Below, piece by piece: positions 54,733-62,636 of a DNA stretch of 64,000 nucleotides. Both the position numbers and the translations under genes were made by a program. Each line of letters starts with the position of its first letter. Position 1 is the stretch's first letter. The notes beneath the pieces are model-generated. The model was given only the letters and a program-made list of their open reading frames with translations. It was not told the DNA's origin and made no database searches. The stretch is from Microbacterium sp. MYb54 (GTDB taxonomy: Bacteria; Actinomycetota; Actinomycetes; Actinomycetales; Microbacteriaceae): contig NZ_PCPA01000014.1 in NCBI RefSeq assembly GCF_002979515.1, forward strand, positions 1-64,000. The letters run 5' to 3'.

Positions 54733-55350
54733 ATGAGCAGCCTGCGCGCGGAACTGACGGGAAAGTCCGGAACGATCATCCCGCCCTACCGGATGCTCCT
54801 CCCTCCGGGGTGGGAGGCGTTCGACCTCAGCGAGACGACCGAACGCGATCTGATCCGTCGAGCCGAAGCACGGCTGCAGGGCGCGCAGAATCCCACGTTC
54901 GGGCCGGTGCTCGCCGGCAAGGTGCACGAGGTGCTCGAGGGGCTGCGTGCACGTCAGGGCTTCGCCTACGCCTTCGCGGGCGAGGGGGCACCGTCCTGGG
55001 CCATCGGTGCGGCGACCCTGGTGGGGCTCAAGCGTTCTTCGACACCCGAAGCGACTCTGGAGCAGCTCGTCGAGAGTGCGATCCGGCATCATGACGGCAT
55101 CGCGATCGGCGAGGGCCAGCGCATCGTGCGGTGGACCGAGCGCCGCGAAGTGTCGGTCGACGGCGAAGATGTCGCGTCGCTCCTGATCAACTATCTGATC
55201 CCGGTTCCGGGGACGCGGCTCACCGAGGCGGTGCAGTGGACGGCGACGGTCACGCATGAGGCCGACCTGCCGGCGGATCACCCGAACCTCACACTCTGGA
55301 CGGCTCTCTTCGACACGCACATCAGCACGTTCACGTGGACGGTGCGCTGA
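54733..55350 (+). CDS. Unknown T7SS-associated protein (205 aa), paralogue set
   Basis: A 205-aa soluble protein of no recognised family. Its N-terminus (PPYRMLLPPGWEAFDLSETT) and late strand (LLINYLIPVPGTRLTEAVQW) match, in order and spacing, the N-terminus (LPGRWFSVDLSSED) and late strand (VDYWIPVPDSKHVLMVRF) of the 214-aa protein at 58659. Both end in a helix before a short strand. Each sits two genes or fewer after candidate substrates, so substrate-specific chaperones or immunity proteins are reasonable guesses (inference). The ATG at 54733 lies 40 bases after the previous stop. Confidence 0.65.
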   Translation: MSSLRAELTGKSGTIIPPYRMLLPPGWEAFDLSETTERDLIRRAEARLQGAQNPTFGPVLAGKVHEVLEGLRARQGFAYAFAGEGAPSWAIGAATLVGLKRSSTPEATLEQLVESAIRHHDGIAIGEGQRIVRWTERREVSVDGEDVASLLINYLIPVPGTRLTEAVQWTATVTHEADLPADHPNLTLWTALFDTHISTFTWTVR

Positions 55351-55973
55351 TGGAACTCGCCATCGGCCACGCCCCCGATCGCGTCATCCCCGTCCCCGCC
55401 GAACGTCTCTCACCGCAGGAGCAGGCGGCCTGGGCTCGTCAGGCGGCGGCCGACTTCACCCGTGACGCCGGTGCGCACTCCGACGTCGCCGCGCAGGTCG
55501 AGACCGCGCTGGTCGCGGTTGCGGCGCAGGCGGACGACGACCGGCGACTGCTGCTCGTGGTTGGCGTCGATGGCGGAGTGGTCGCACCTTTGATGATCTC
55601 GGTGATCACGCACGAGCTGTCCCGACAGGAGCAGGCGGAGTTCCTCTGGTCTCCCACGGCGATCCTGCCGGTCACACCCCGACTCACCGAGACCGACGCG
55701 CTCGGCACCGGCTTCTCGGCCACGCTCGCACAGCGGGAGAACGATCTGGACTTCGCGACCCGCCGCTGGATCTTCTTCGGCGAGGGAGCGACCGTGTGCG
55801 CGATGCTGGGCCCGGTCGTGCCGTACGGGCTGGCGTTCGTCGAGCCTTTCGCCGAGGCAGCACTCGCGTCGGCGTCGCTCAGCGGTTTCGTCCCGCGGGC
55901 CGACCCCGAGCGTCTCGACGAGCTCGTCTCCGCCGTCGTGCGTCCCGGCGACGACTGGGTGCTCAACATCTGA
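55350..55973 (+). CDS. Unknown T7SS-associated protein (207 aa)
   Basis: A 207-aa soluble alpha/beta protein of no recognised family. Features are a helix LSPQEQAAWARQAAADFTRD, a strand RLLLVVGVDGGVVAPLMISV, and a C-terminal GPVVPYGLAFVEPFAEAAL. It may be distantly related to the 205- and 214-aa neighbours by size and layout, but no shared motif is as clear. The ATG shares one base with the preceding stop (TGATG). It is the last gene of the first substrate group. Confidence 0.62.
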   Translation: MELAIGHAPDRVIPVPAERLSPQEQAAWARQAAADFTRDAGAHSDVAAQVETALVAVAAQADDDRRLLLVVGVDGGVVAPLMISVITHELSRQEQAEFLWSPTAILPVTPRLTETDALGTGFSATLAQRENDLDFATRRWIFFGEGATVCAMLGPVVPYGLAFVEPFAEAALASASLSGFVPRADPERLDELVSAVVRPGDDWVLNI

Positions 55974-55988
55974 CTCCGTGTCGCCTCG

Positions 55989-56036
55989 GATGGGGAGTTG
56001 TCCCCATCGACGGTGATACGGGTTCGTCCATAGTGT
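55989..56036 (+). promoter_or_regulatory. Island regulon promoter 3: inverted repeat plus -10 box
   Basis: GATGGGGAGTTGTCCCCATC (55989-56008), 22 bases, then TAGTGT (56031-56036). It precedes the second substrate group with a leader of about 40 bases. A possible GTG at 56041 lies at the expected transcription start and is not a likely gene start. Confidence 0.75.
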
Positions 56037-56082
56037 GGACGTGTTCGGGCCTGTTCTCATGCCCGTGAGGGAGGGGGAGCCC

Positions 56083-56274
56083 ATGACGTCTGATGGTGCA
56101 TTGCAAGCCGCGCTGGACGGGTTGCGTGTTCGCGTGCCCGCGTCCGAGGCGGATCTGGAAGTGTTGCGCGCCGAGATCCGGCAGGCCGATGCTGCCGTGG
56201 GGTCGCTTCTGCGCGCCGCTGCGGAGAAGCGGCAGAACGCAGGGTCCCCGCGTCAGACAGCAGGAGAGCGATGA
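56083..56274 (+). CDS. Small helical protein (63 aa) at head of second substrate group
   Basis: A 63-aa hydrophilic, helix-forming protein (LQAALDGLRVRV; LEVLRAEIRQADAAVGSLLR) with no Cys, Trp or signal peptide. Unknown family. It is coupled to the WXG100-like gene by an ATGA overlap, so it may be its partner or chaperone. GGGAGGGGGAG upstream of ATG 56083 decides the start over an in-frame ATG at 56059. Confidence 0.65.
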   Translation: MTSDGALQAALDGLRVRVPASEADLEVLRAEIRQADAAVGSLLRAAAEKRQNAGSPRQTAGER

Positions 56275-56552
56275 CCGACGTCAAGATGGATCTCGCACGT
56301 CTGGAGTCCACGGCGCAGACAGCGCGGGGTCTCGCCACGACGTTCGACGAGGCCGAGGATTTCGCCGACGACATCGGCGTCCTCACCGGACACGGCGGTC
56401 TCGCGGACAAGATCGAGGACTTCGGCGGCAAGTGGGACATCGCGCGCGAAGAGCTGCGCGACAACCTGCGTTCACAGGCGGACTTCATGCAGGCGATCGT
56501 CGACACGTTCCGTGATCTCGACGTCGAGATGGCACAGGAAGGCGAGGGCTAG
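56271..56552 (+). CDS. WXG100-like small helical protein, probable T7SS substrate
   Basis: A 93-aa protein with two helices (LARLESTAQTARGLATTFDE; REELRDNLRSQADFMQAIVD) joined by a Gly-rich turn (GVLTGHGG). The single Trp lies in GGKWDIA after the turn, as in the protein at 53197, rather than in a strict W-x-G. It is followed 3 bases later by a 520-aa hydrolase-bearing protein, an arrangement typical of T7SS small partner plus large effector. Confidence 0.78.
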   Translation: MTDVKMDLARLESTAQTARGLATTFDEAEDFADDIGVLTGHGGLADKIEDFGGKWDIAREELRDNLRSQADFMQAIVDTFRDLDVEMAQEGEG

Positions 56553-56555
56553 CGA

Positions 56556-58118
56556 ATGACAGTTCTTCCCGGTCAGCCCGAGGCTCTGACGTCCCGGGCC
56601 GCAGGACTCGTGTCCTCCGCCGAGGTCATCCTCACCGTCATCCAGGAGCTGCGCGGCATCGTCGACGATGACGAAGGTCAGGCCGTTCGCGCCCTGCACG
56701 AGCAGAACGAGCAGATCGCGTCCGATCTCGAGCGCATCCATCCGCGTTACGAGGGCACGGCCGCCGCGATCACCGAGTACGCGGTGGCGCTGACCGATGC
56801 CCATGCCCGGGCCGAGAGCGCGCAGGCAGACCTCGACGACGCCGTCGCAGAACGGTCGCGCACTGCCAGCGCGCTCCAAGGCCTCACCGATCAGGCGGAT
56901 GCCGCGGACACGCCGGATCCATCGCTGACCGACCGGGTTCCCGGCGCGCAGCGCGCGGCCGACGACGCTGCCGCCGCGGTCGGGGCCGCTCAGGCCCGGA
57001 TCGATGCGGCCAGGCAGGACATGGAGAACGCGGCCGAGGCCGCCATCCGCAGGATCGATGCGGCGATCGATTCGACCAACGAGGGATTCTGGGACGGCGT
57101 CGGCGACTTCTTCGCCGACATCGGCGACTTCCTCGCCGGCATCGGCGAATGGATCGGCGACTTCCTGCAAGGCGTGGTCGACCTGCTCAAGGCCATCGCC
57201 GACACGATCGTCGCGATCCTCGGCGCGCTCGTCGTGCTGCTGCTGATCGTCGCGATCGGAGCGCTGTTCGGCACGATCGGCCTCATCATCGGTGCCGTGA
57301 TCGCCACCGTCCTGGCAGCCTTCCTGATCTGGAGCGTGCTGTCCGACGTGCTCAAGTCCACGCCGACCGTGAGCGCGACCGATCCGTATGCAGACGCGAA
57401 GAACAAGACCCCTGACGACCCGAGCCTCAGCACGGTACTCGACGGTACGACCGAAGTCGACAAGCTCGGCGGGGAAACCGACTCCGTGATCAAGATCACG
57501 AAGGTGCTGGGCCCTGACGGGTGGTATTACACCGTCACGCTCCCCAGCACACAGGAGTGGCTCTCGCGTTTCGGCGATCAAGGGGCCGTCAACGACCTCG
57601 ACAGCAACCTCGCCCTGATGCTGACCCCCGCGCTGCAGACCCAGTACGAGCGTGCCATCCTCGAGGCCATGGATCAGGCCGGCATCGGCCCGGACGATCC
57701 GGTCATGCTCGTCGGCTTCAGCCAGGGTGGCATCATGGCTGGCCACCTCGCCGCGTACAACTCGGACTACAACTGGGAGGCGGTCGTGGTGTCGGGTGCT
57801 CCGATCGACCACATGCCCATCCCGGACGACGTCGACGTGGTCTCGGTGCAGCACAACGGAGATCCGGTACCGCGATTGGATGCGATCGCCGGTGATCTCG
57901 ACAGCATCGAGCACGGCTCCAACTGGACGTCGATCCGCGTCGATCCGCCGAATCCGGATCCGATCCTCGGAGTGGATGCGGGAGCCCACAACTCTGCTGA
58001 CTACTCGCAGACCTACCAGGACCACATCGGCGACGTGCAGGAGAATCATCCCGACCTCGCGAACTTCTTCAACGGGGATGGATATGTGGACACCTCCTAC
58101 TACCACTGGACCGAATGA
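56556..58118 (+). CDS. Alpha/beta hydrolase with helical N-terminal domain, candidate T7SS effector
   Basis: A 520-aa protein. Residues 1-185 are helical and Ala-rich (WXG/LXG-like; LTSRAAGLVSSAEVILTVIQ). A hydrophobic segment lies at about 205-260 (ADTIVAILGALVVLLLIVAI). The C-terminal alpha/beta-hydrolase domain spans about 290-520. The nucleophile elbow is GFSQGG (Ser389). Asp in HNGDPVPR and His in AGAHNSADY complete a plausible triad, as in DUF1023-type hydrolases and lipases. A secreted or membrane-linked esterase/lipase is likely; the substrate is unknown. The ATG is 3 bases after the WXG100-like gene. Confidence 0.75.
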   Translation: MTVLPGQPEALTSRAAGLVSSAEVILTVIQELRGIVDDDEGQAVRALHEQNEQIASDLERIHPRYEGTAAAITEYAVALTDAHARAESAQADLDDAVAERSRTASALQGLTDQADAADTPDPSLTDRVPGAQRAADDAAAAVGAAQARIDAARQDMENAAEAAIRRIDAAIDSTNEGFWDGVGDFFADIGDFLAGIGEWIGDFLQGVVDLLKAIADTIVAILGALVVLLLIVAIGALFGTIGLIIGAVIATVLAAFLIWSVLSDVLKSTPTVSATDPYADAKNKTPDDPSLSTVLDGTTEVDKLGGETDSVIKITKVLGPDGWYYTVTLPSTQEWLSRFGDQGAVNDLDSNLALMLTPALQTQYERAILEAMDQAGIGPDDPVMLVGFSQGGIMAGHLAAYNSDYNWEAVVVSGAPIDHMPIPDDVDVVSVQHNGDPVPRLDAIAGDLDSIEHGSNWTSIRVDPPNPDPILGVDAGAHNSADYSQTYQDHIGDVQENHPDLANFFNGDGYVDTSYYHWTE

Positions 58119-58164
58119 CCGGTTCGCCCGCGGGCGGGGACGTGGCGGCCTAGGATCTGGAGGA

Positions 58165-58662
58165 ATGAACGTGGCGCGACGAGACATCGGCAGGCGACGA
58201 CTGTTGGCGATCCTGCTGGCAGGCTCGCTCCTGAGTGGTGGGCTGGCGGGGTGCGGCATCCTGCCGCCGGAGCCCGACAAGACGGAGGAGGCGACAGTGG
58301 AGTACGGAAACGTGGCGAGCGCCGTGACGACGGCGGTCCCGAGGATCGTTGCCGTGGAGGATCCCGGCCGGTGGCGCAACGGCTTCGGGTACGGGGCGGA
58401 GTTCTCGCTCGTGACCGACTCCGCCGAGCCGTTCACGAGCGACGAACTGGACGCGACCGTCGAGGCCATCTGGCAGTCGCTGCCGTGGGAGCCCAACACG
58501 ATCACTCTCTACGCGGGTGAGACGACGGCTGATGGCGATCCCGTGGATCTTCGGGCAGCCGCCGCAGAACTCAGCCCCCTGGGAACCACGAACGCCGGCC
58601 AAGGCGGCGTCAACCTCACCGGCATGAAGGATCGCTACGGCGCGTGGACCGCACCGGAATGA
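58165..58662 (+). CDS. Lipoprotein of the T7SS island
   Basis: A 165-aa lipoprotein with a Lys/Arg-rich start (RRDIGRRR), a hydrophobic core and the lipobox LAGC (Cys30). The mature part is a small alpha/beta domain (VEAIWQSLPWEPNTITLYAG) without known family. TAGGAT at 58151-58156, 8 bases before the ATG, may be a -10 box of its own; GGAGGA overlaps this gap. The next gene starts in its stop (ATGA). A role as immunity or surface partner for the preceding hydrolase is possible. Confidence 0.75.
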   Translation: MNVARRDIGRRRLLAILLAGSLLSGGLAGCGILPPEPDKTEEATVEYGNVASAVTTAVPRIVAVEDPGRWRNGFGYGAEFSLVTDSAEPFTSDELDATVEAIWQSLPWEPNTITLYAGETTADGDPVDLRAAAAELSPLGTTNAGQGGVNLTGMKDRYGAWTAPE

Positions 58663-59303
58663 GTCGTCCGGAGCTGCGCTTCCGACTGCCGGGGCGGTGG
58701 TTCTCGGTCGACCTGTCGAGCGAGGATGCCACGCGTTCGTCGATCCGGACGATCGCGCGCGAGGCGATCGGACCCGCAGATGATCGCGCGCCTGAGCGCG
58801 CCCGCGTGCGGCAGCAACTCCAGCAGGCTGCAGAAGCAGGCGATCGTGGCGGCGCGCGCGCGATCATGTTCTCCACGGAGATCACGCCCGGAACGCCGCT
58901 GCCCGTGACTCTGGTGGTCTTCGAACCCGAAGACCTGCGCATGAGTCCGGCCATCGGCACGTCTGCGGATGCCGTCCTGAAAGTCATGGGCGAGAGCCTG
59001 AAGCAGATCGACCCCGCAGCCTACGAGACGATGGCGAAGGTCCGTGGACCCGGCGTCCCCGCACTGCGCACGCATCGCGTCGATCTCCTCGATGAAGGAC
59101 AGCTCGAAGGAATCGTCCGGCTCGTCGTGGACTACTGGATTCCCGTTCCCGACTCGAAGCACGTGCTGATGGTGCGGTTCTCCACCCCGCTCGGGGAGCT
59201 CGAGAACGTCATGCGTGCGCTGTTCGACGAGTTCATCGCCGTGGCGTACTTCAGCGCTGGTCGGCCGGAATCGCTGCGCGACCAGCTGCTGCCCCGACGC
59301 TGA
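58659..59303 (+). CDS. Unknown T7SS-associated protein (214 aa), paralogue of the 205-aa protein
   Basis: A 214-aa soluble protein. It shares with the protein at 54733 the opening LPGRWFSVDLS (LPPGWEAFDLS there), a following long helix rich in Arg/Gln/Ala (RARVRQQLQQAAEAGDRGGA) and the strand YWIPVPDSKHVLMVRFSTP. No enzyme motif is visible. It is coupled to the lipoprotein gene by ATGA. A chaperone- or immunity-like role within the secretion system is inferred from repetition and position only. Confidence 0.65.
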   Translation: MSRPELRFRLPGRWFSVDLSSEDATRSSIRTIAREAIGPADDRAPERARVRQQLQQAAEAGDRGGARAIMFSTEITPGTPLPVTLVVFEPEDLRMSPAIGTSADAVLKVMGESLKQIDPAAYETMAKVRGPGVPALRTHRVDLLDEGQLEGIVRLVVDYWIPVPDSKHVLMVRFSTPLGELENVMRALFDEFIAVAYFSAGRPESLRDQLLPRR

Positions 59304-59360
59304 CCAGCAGATCCGGCTGCTCGCGCACCGTCGACGACGGTGTCGTGTCGTGTCGTGGGG

Positions 59361-59408
59361 GATGGGGAGTTGTCCCCATCGACGGGTTTCGGTGGGGGCC
59401 CGTAGTGT
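59361..59408 (+). promoter_or_regulatory. Island regulon promoter 4: inverted repeat plus -10 box
   Basis: GATGGGGAGTTGTCCCCATC (59361-59380), 22 bases, then TAGTGT (59403-59408). The -10 box and the bases after it (GTATTCGGGCC here, GTGTTCGGGCC at promoter 3) are also alike. It precedes a single WXG100 gene that is closed by its own terminator. Confidence 0.75.
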
Positions 59409-59462
59409 GGGGGTATTCGGGCCGGAGGGGTCCGGTTCTTTCGATTTGCGGAGGTGTGGACG

Positions 59463-59750
59463 ATGGCCGATTTCGGTGCGTCTTATGCAGAGATGGAGCA
59501 GGTGGCGTCGTCGCTGTCGCAGGCTCGTGATGACATTCAGGGTCAGTTGGACACGTTGAAGGGTCAGGTCGACACTCTTCTGGGTGAGGACTTCAAGACG
59601 CAGCATGCGTCGGGGAAGTTCGGTGAGGGTTACACGGAGTTGACGACGGGTCTGAAGACCGCGGTCGATGGCATCAACGACATGTCCGAGTCGCTGCTCG
59701 GCATGATGCGTGCGATCCAGGATCTGGACCAGCAGCTCGCCGGCAGCTGA
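59463..59750 (+). CDS. WXG100 family protein, probable T7SS substrate
   Basis: A 95-aa helical hairpin protein: helix 1 MEQVASSLSQARDDIQGQLD, turn GEDFKTQHASGKFGEG, helix 2 YTELTTGLKTAVDGINDMSE. Phe-Gly occupies the place of the Trp-x-Gly motif. GGAGG upstream sets the start. It is monocistronic, with its own promoter and terminator, which suggests higher expression than its neighbours. Its first two thirds use many T- and G-ending codons (GGT, CGT, GAT, TTG), unlike the C-ending codons around it. Confidence 0.82.
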   Translation: MADFGASYAEMEQVASSLSQARDDIQGQLDTLKGQVDTLLGEDFKTQHASGKFGEGYTELTTGLKTAVDGINDMSESLLGMMRAIQDLDQQLAGS

Positions 59751-59766
59751 GCCGACACAGTTTCTC

Positions 59767-59803
59767 GAGAGGGGTCGACGGTTCGCCGTCGGCCCCTTTC
59801 TCG
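59767..59803 (+). terminator. Intrinsic terminator after the WXG100 gene
   Basis: GGGGTCGACGG (59771-59781) pairs with CCGTCGGCCCC (59786-59796), one mismatch, around a TTCG loop, followed by TTTCTCGT. It isolates the WXG100 gene from the next promoter 10 bases further on. Confidence 0.8.
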
Positions 59804-59812
59804 TCCCCGGGA

Positions 59813-59858
59813 GATGGGGAGTTCTCTCCGTCGGCCGGGCACACGATCGGGGTAGGGT
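59813..59858 (+). promoter_or_regulatory. Island regulon promoter 5: degenerate inverted repeat plus -10 box
   Basis: GATGGGGAGTTCTCTCCGTC (59813-59832) keeps the left arm and 6 of 8 bases of the right arm. After 20 bases comes TAGGGT (59853-59858). It precedes the last group of island genes. The weaker symmetry may mean weaker regulation. Confidence 0.6.
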
Positions 59859-59885
59859 GAAGTCGGTGGAACCGGGGGGTTGTCC

Positions 59886-60179
59886 TTGCCAGATGTAGAG
59901 ATCTTCTATGCGGAGTTGAACGACGCCGCGAGCGCTCTCACGAACGCGACCTACGAGGTCCTGACAGAGGCGGCGAATCTCCAGGGTGAAGAGACCGGCG
60001 TCGAGAACCCCGCGCAGCGCTCGGGTCTCCGCCTCGAGATGCACCGGCGGCTGACCGCTCTGCATGACAGCGCCTACGACCGCGTCGAATCGGGGGACTC
60101 TCTTGCGGCGGCGATCTCCGCCATCGCGAGCAAGTACTCCGAGCTCGATGTCGAGCTCACCGGTGGAGACCGACCGTGA
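59886..60179 (+). CDS. Small helical T7SS-associated protein (97 aa)
   Basis: A 97-aa protein with helices DVEIFYAELNDAASALTNAT and RLEMHRRLTALHDSAYDRVE, sized like a WXG100 protein but without Trp or a WXG turn. The start is uncertain: TTG 59886 has GGGGGG 6 bases upstream, TTG 59880 would add two residues. It is coupled by GTGA to the DUF1023 hydrolase gene, which suggests a small-partner/large-effector pair like the other groups. Confidence 0.65.
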   Translation: MPDVEIFYAELNDAASALTNATYEVLTEAANLQGEETGVENPAQRSGLRLEMHRRLTALHDSAYDRVESGDSLAAAISAIASKYSELDVELTGGDRP

Positions 60180-61840
60180 GCCTCACGTCGCCGAACCGGG
60201 GATATCCGCTCGAACGTCTCGAGGGGAGCAGCGGCTCCATGGCATATTGGAGCAACCTCTTCACGCGCGTGGCCGACCGGCTCGGCGATCTGCGCACCGC
60301 CGCGCACTCCGCGCATGAGCTCCCCGGGGTCGGTCGCTCGGTCACAGCGGTGCGCGCGGACGCCAATGACCTGGCCGCCACGCTCCCCAGCGACATAGCC
60401 GAGGCGCAACTACTCGCCGGCGTTCTGCAGCGCTATGCCGACGCCTTCGACCTGCACGCGAAGCCCGCCAACGATCTGATCGATGACATCGAGACCGCTC
60501 ATGCGAAGTGGTCGCGGCTTGATCTCGCCGCCGATCATGCGGGTCGTGCAGCCATGGCTGCCGCCTACGGCGACGATCAGGCCGAGATCGATGACTCGAA
60601 CGATGCCGTGTCGGAGGCGATCGGCGAGCGGGAGGCGGCAAAAGACGCACTCGACGAGCTCTGGGCCGAGTACGAGCGCTGCTACGGAGATTGGGATGCC
60701 GCGTACGCTGTCGCCCTCTCGGAGCTCGCCGGCGCGAGCGGCGCGGCGTTGACGAACGAGGCGCGCGACTTCCTCGACGCTCTCCTCGCCGCGACGAGTC
60801 CGGAAGAGGTCGCTCGCCTCTGGCTCGAGAACCCCGAGTTGCAGCAGGAACTCGCTGGTAGCCATCCCGCGATCATTGGCAACCTCGACGGCATCCCCTG
60901 GGACGTGCGGGCGGCGGTCAATGCCGCGCGGCTGGACGAATTGCTCGAGACCGAGCCCGAGGGGCCGCACCGCGACGACCTTCTCGCGATCCGGACCGCG
61001 CTCAAGAGAGGTGGCGTCCCTGCTCCGAATCTCATCACCTTCGATCCGGACGGTTCGGAGCAGGTGACCGCGGCGATCGCTTACGGCGACCTGTCGACGG
61101 CGTCGGAGATCAACACCCTCATCCCGGGGATGAACGGCAATGTCCACGATCTGCAGGCTTGGGGCGAGTCGGCGAAGGCGCTCAACTCCTCGGTCGGTCC
61201 AGGATCCGCGACCGTCGTCTGGTTCGGTTACGACACGCCTGGATTCTTCGAGGAGCCCGCGATGGATCGGGCGCAGGACGGTGCGGCGTCGCTGCGCTCG
61301 TATCTGCTCGCCGTGCGCGCGCTCTCGCCCACGGCAGATGTCAACGTGATCGCGCATTCGTATGGCAGTACAACCGCAGCTCTCGCGATCGGTTCGCAGC
61401 CCGATGGCCTCGGAGTCACCTCGTTCGTCGCGGTCGGCTCCGCCGGCTTCCCGAACGATCCGATCGTGGTCGAGAACCTGACCAACGGCAAGCCGCCGCA
61501 GATCTACGCGACGATCTCGGAAGACGATGCCGTCGCTCGTGTCGGTCGCGGCACCGCTCCCGAGCATCCTGTCAGCCCCGAGCGTCTGCCTGGGACTACC
61601 GTGTTCGACAGCGATGGTGGCGTGAGTGCATCCGGGGAGAGCCTTCCGGCTGCGACCGGACACGACGCTCTCGGTCCCGGTGCATACCTCGAACAGGGTT
61701 CTGAATCGTTCTACAACGTGTCGGAGATCATTCAGACAGCACAGCCCGGCACCGAGCGCGGGGGCGAGGGCAGTACCCAGGGCTTCTGGGATGCGAACAA
61801 CTGGTGGATCAGCGATGAGTATGCTCTCATCGACTTCTGA
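60176..61840 (+). CDS. DUF1023-type alpha/beta hydrolase, candidate T7SS effector
   Basis: A 554-aa protein. Residues 1-200 are helical and charged (AKWSRLDLAADHAGRAAMAA; EAAKDALDELWAEYERCYGD). The alpha/beta-hydrolase domain spans about 270-510. The nucleophile elbow is AHSYGSTT (Ser395), with Asp in ISEDDAVARVG and His in ATGHDALGP, the layout of actinobacterial DUF1023 proteins often encoded near WXG100 genes. Unlike the 520-aa protein at 56556 it has no long hydrophobic segment. It likely acts on lipids or wall esters outside the cell once exported (inference). Starts at GTG overlapping the previous stop. Confidence 0.8.
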   Translation: MSLTSPNRGYPLERLEGSSGSMAYWSNLFTRVADRLGDLRTAAHSAHELPGVGRSVTAVRADANDLAATLPSDIAEAQLLAGVLQRYADAFDLHAKPANDLIDDIETAHAKWSRLDLAADHAGRAAMAAAYGDDQAEIDDSNDAVSEAIGEREAAKDALDELWAEYERCYGDWDAAYAVALSELAGASGAALTNEARDFLDALLAATSPEEVARLWLENPELQQELAGSHPAIIGNLDGIPWDVRAAVNAARLDELLETEPEGPHRDDLLAIRTALKRGGVPAPNLITFDPDGSEQVTAAIAYGDLSTASEINTLIPGMNGNVHDLQAWGESAKALNSSVGPGSATVVWFGYDTPGFFEEPAMDRAQDGAASLRSYLLAVRALSPTADVNVIAHSYGSTTAALAIGSQPDGLGVTSFVAVGSAGFPNDPIVVENLTNGKPPQIYATISEDDAVARVGRGTAPEHPVSPERLPGTTVFDSDGGVSASGESLPAATGHDALGPGAYLEQGSESFYNVSEIIQTAQPGTERGGEGSTQGFWDANNWWISDEYALIDF

Positions 61841-61856
61841 GCGGATAGGACTGCGA

Positions 61857-62561
61857 ATGCGCCGTAGATGGCAGCGCGGAGTGATGGCGGCAGCGGCCGT
61901 CGGATTGGTGATGACGATGACGGGCTGCGGGACCACGGCAGCGCCTGAGGGCGATGCGCTGTATCGCGACGGTGAGAAGAACTACGTCGCCTACTCCACG
62001 GTCATGCACTCCGTGATCATGGCAATTCATGAGGGCGAATGGGTGGTGGATCAGGGCTCTTTCGGCGCTTCGCCGATTCCCTGCCGCATCAACGGCGAGG
62101 TGTCGGGGTACACGTTCTCCTGGGCACGTGTGCTCGAGCCCACCGAGGAGATCGATGTTGACGCGGTCGTCGCCGCAGCGACGACTGCGTTCGAGGAAGC
62201 CGGGGTGGAGGCGAGCACCGCGACGTTCGGCGAGGGCGATCGGCAGGAGGTGAATGTCATCGGCACCGGTGGCGATGTCGGTCGTGGTGTCGTGACGATC
62301 CGGCCCGGTCGGAACCAGATCTCGGCGTCGGCGACGCCGGGGTGCATCCCAGGCGATGCGGCCGACCTCTCCGACATGGTCTTCGGTGGTGAGCTGTCCG
62401 AGGGCGAATCGCTGCGTTTCCCTGCGTTCGAAGGGCCGGACTGGCAGCCGCGGTTCTACTTCCCCGAGGGGGGGAGCCCGGTGTACTACAACGAAGACGG
62501 CACGCCGGTCGATCCGCAGCCGACCCAGACCAAGTTCCCCGTGGCGCCTTACGGCGACTGA
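61857..62561 (+). CDS. Lipoprotein of the T7SS island
   Basis: A 234-aa lipoprotein with MRRRW start, hydrophobic stretch and lipobox MTGC (Cys24). The mature domain is alpha/beta (AVVAAATTAFEEAGVEASTA; GRNQISASATPGCIPGD) and ends in a Pro-rich tail. It shares layout with the next lipoprotein: a YVAYSTVMHSV/YLDYRGVTNDV helix, an acidic-aromatic strand, Cys pairs and a C-terminal D-x-VFGG/D-x-LFGD element. AGGA lies upstream of ATG 61857; earlier in-frame ATGs lie inside the hydrolase gene. Confidence 0.77.
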   Translation: MRRRWQRGVMAAAAVGLVMTMTGCGTTAAPEGDALYRDGEKNYVAYSTVMHSVIMAIHEGEWVVDQGSFGASPIPCRINGEVSGYTFSWARVLEPTEEIDVDAVVAAATTAFEEAGVEASTATFGEGDRQEVNVIGTGGDVGRGVVTIRPGRNQISASATPGCIPGDAADLSDMVFGGELSEGESLRFPAFEGPDWQPRFYFPEGGSPVYYNEDGTPVDPQPTQTKFPVAPYGD

Positions 62562-62636
62562 GGCGCAGCGGGCAGCGATGACATGGCGGACCGTTGAGAT
62601 GAGCAGGAGCGAGGATGCGGGAGGCAGGGGTCACGG

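Noticed and set aside
56041..56082. GTG at 56041 or ATG at 56059 as start of the small gene in the second substrate group
   Set aside because: The GTG falls at the expected transcription start of promoter 3, and the strongest ribosome site (GGGAGGGGGAG) points to ATG 56083.
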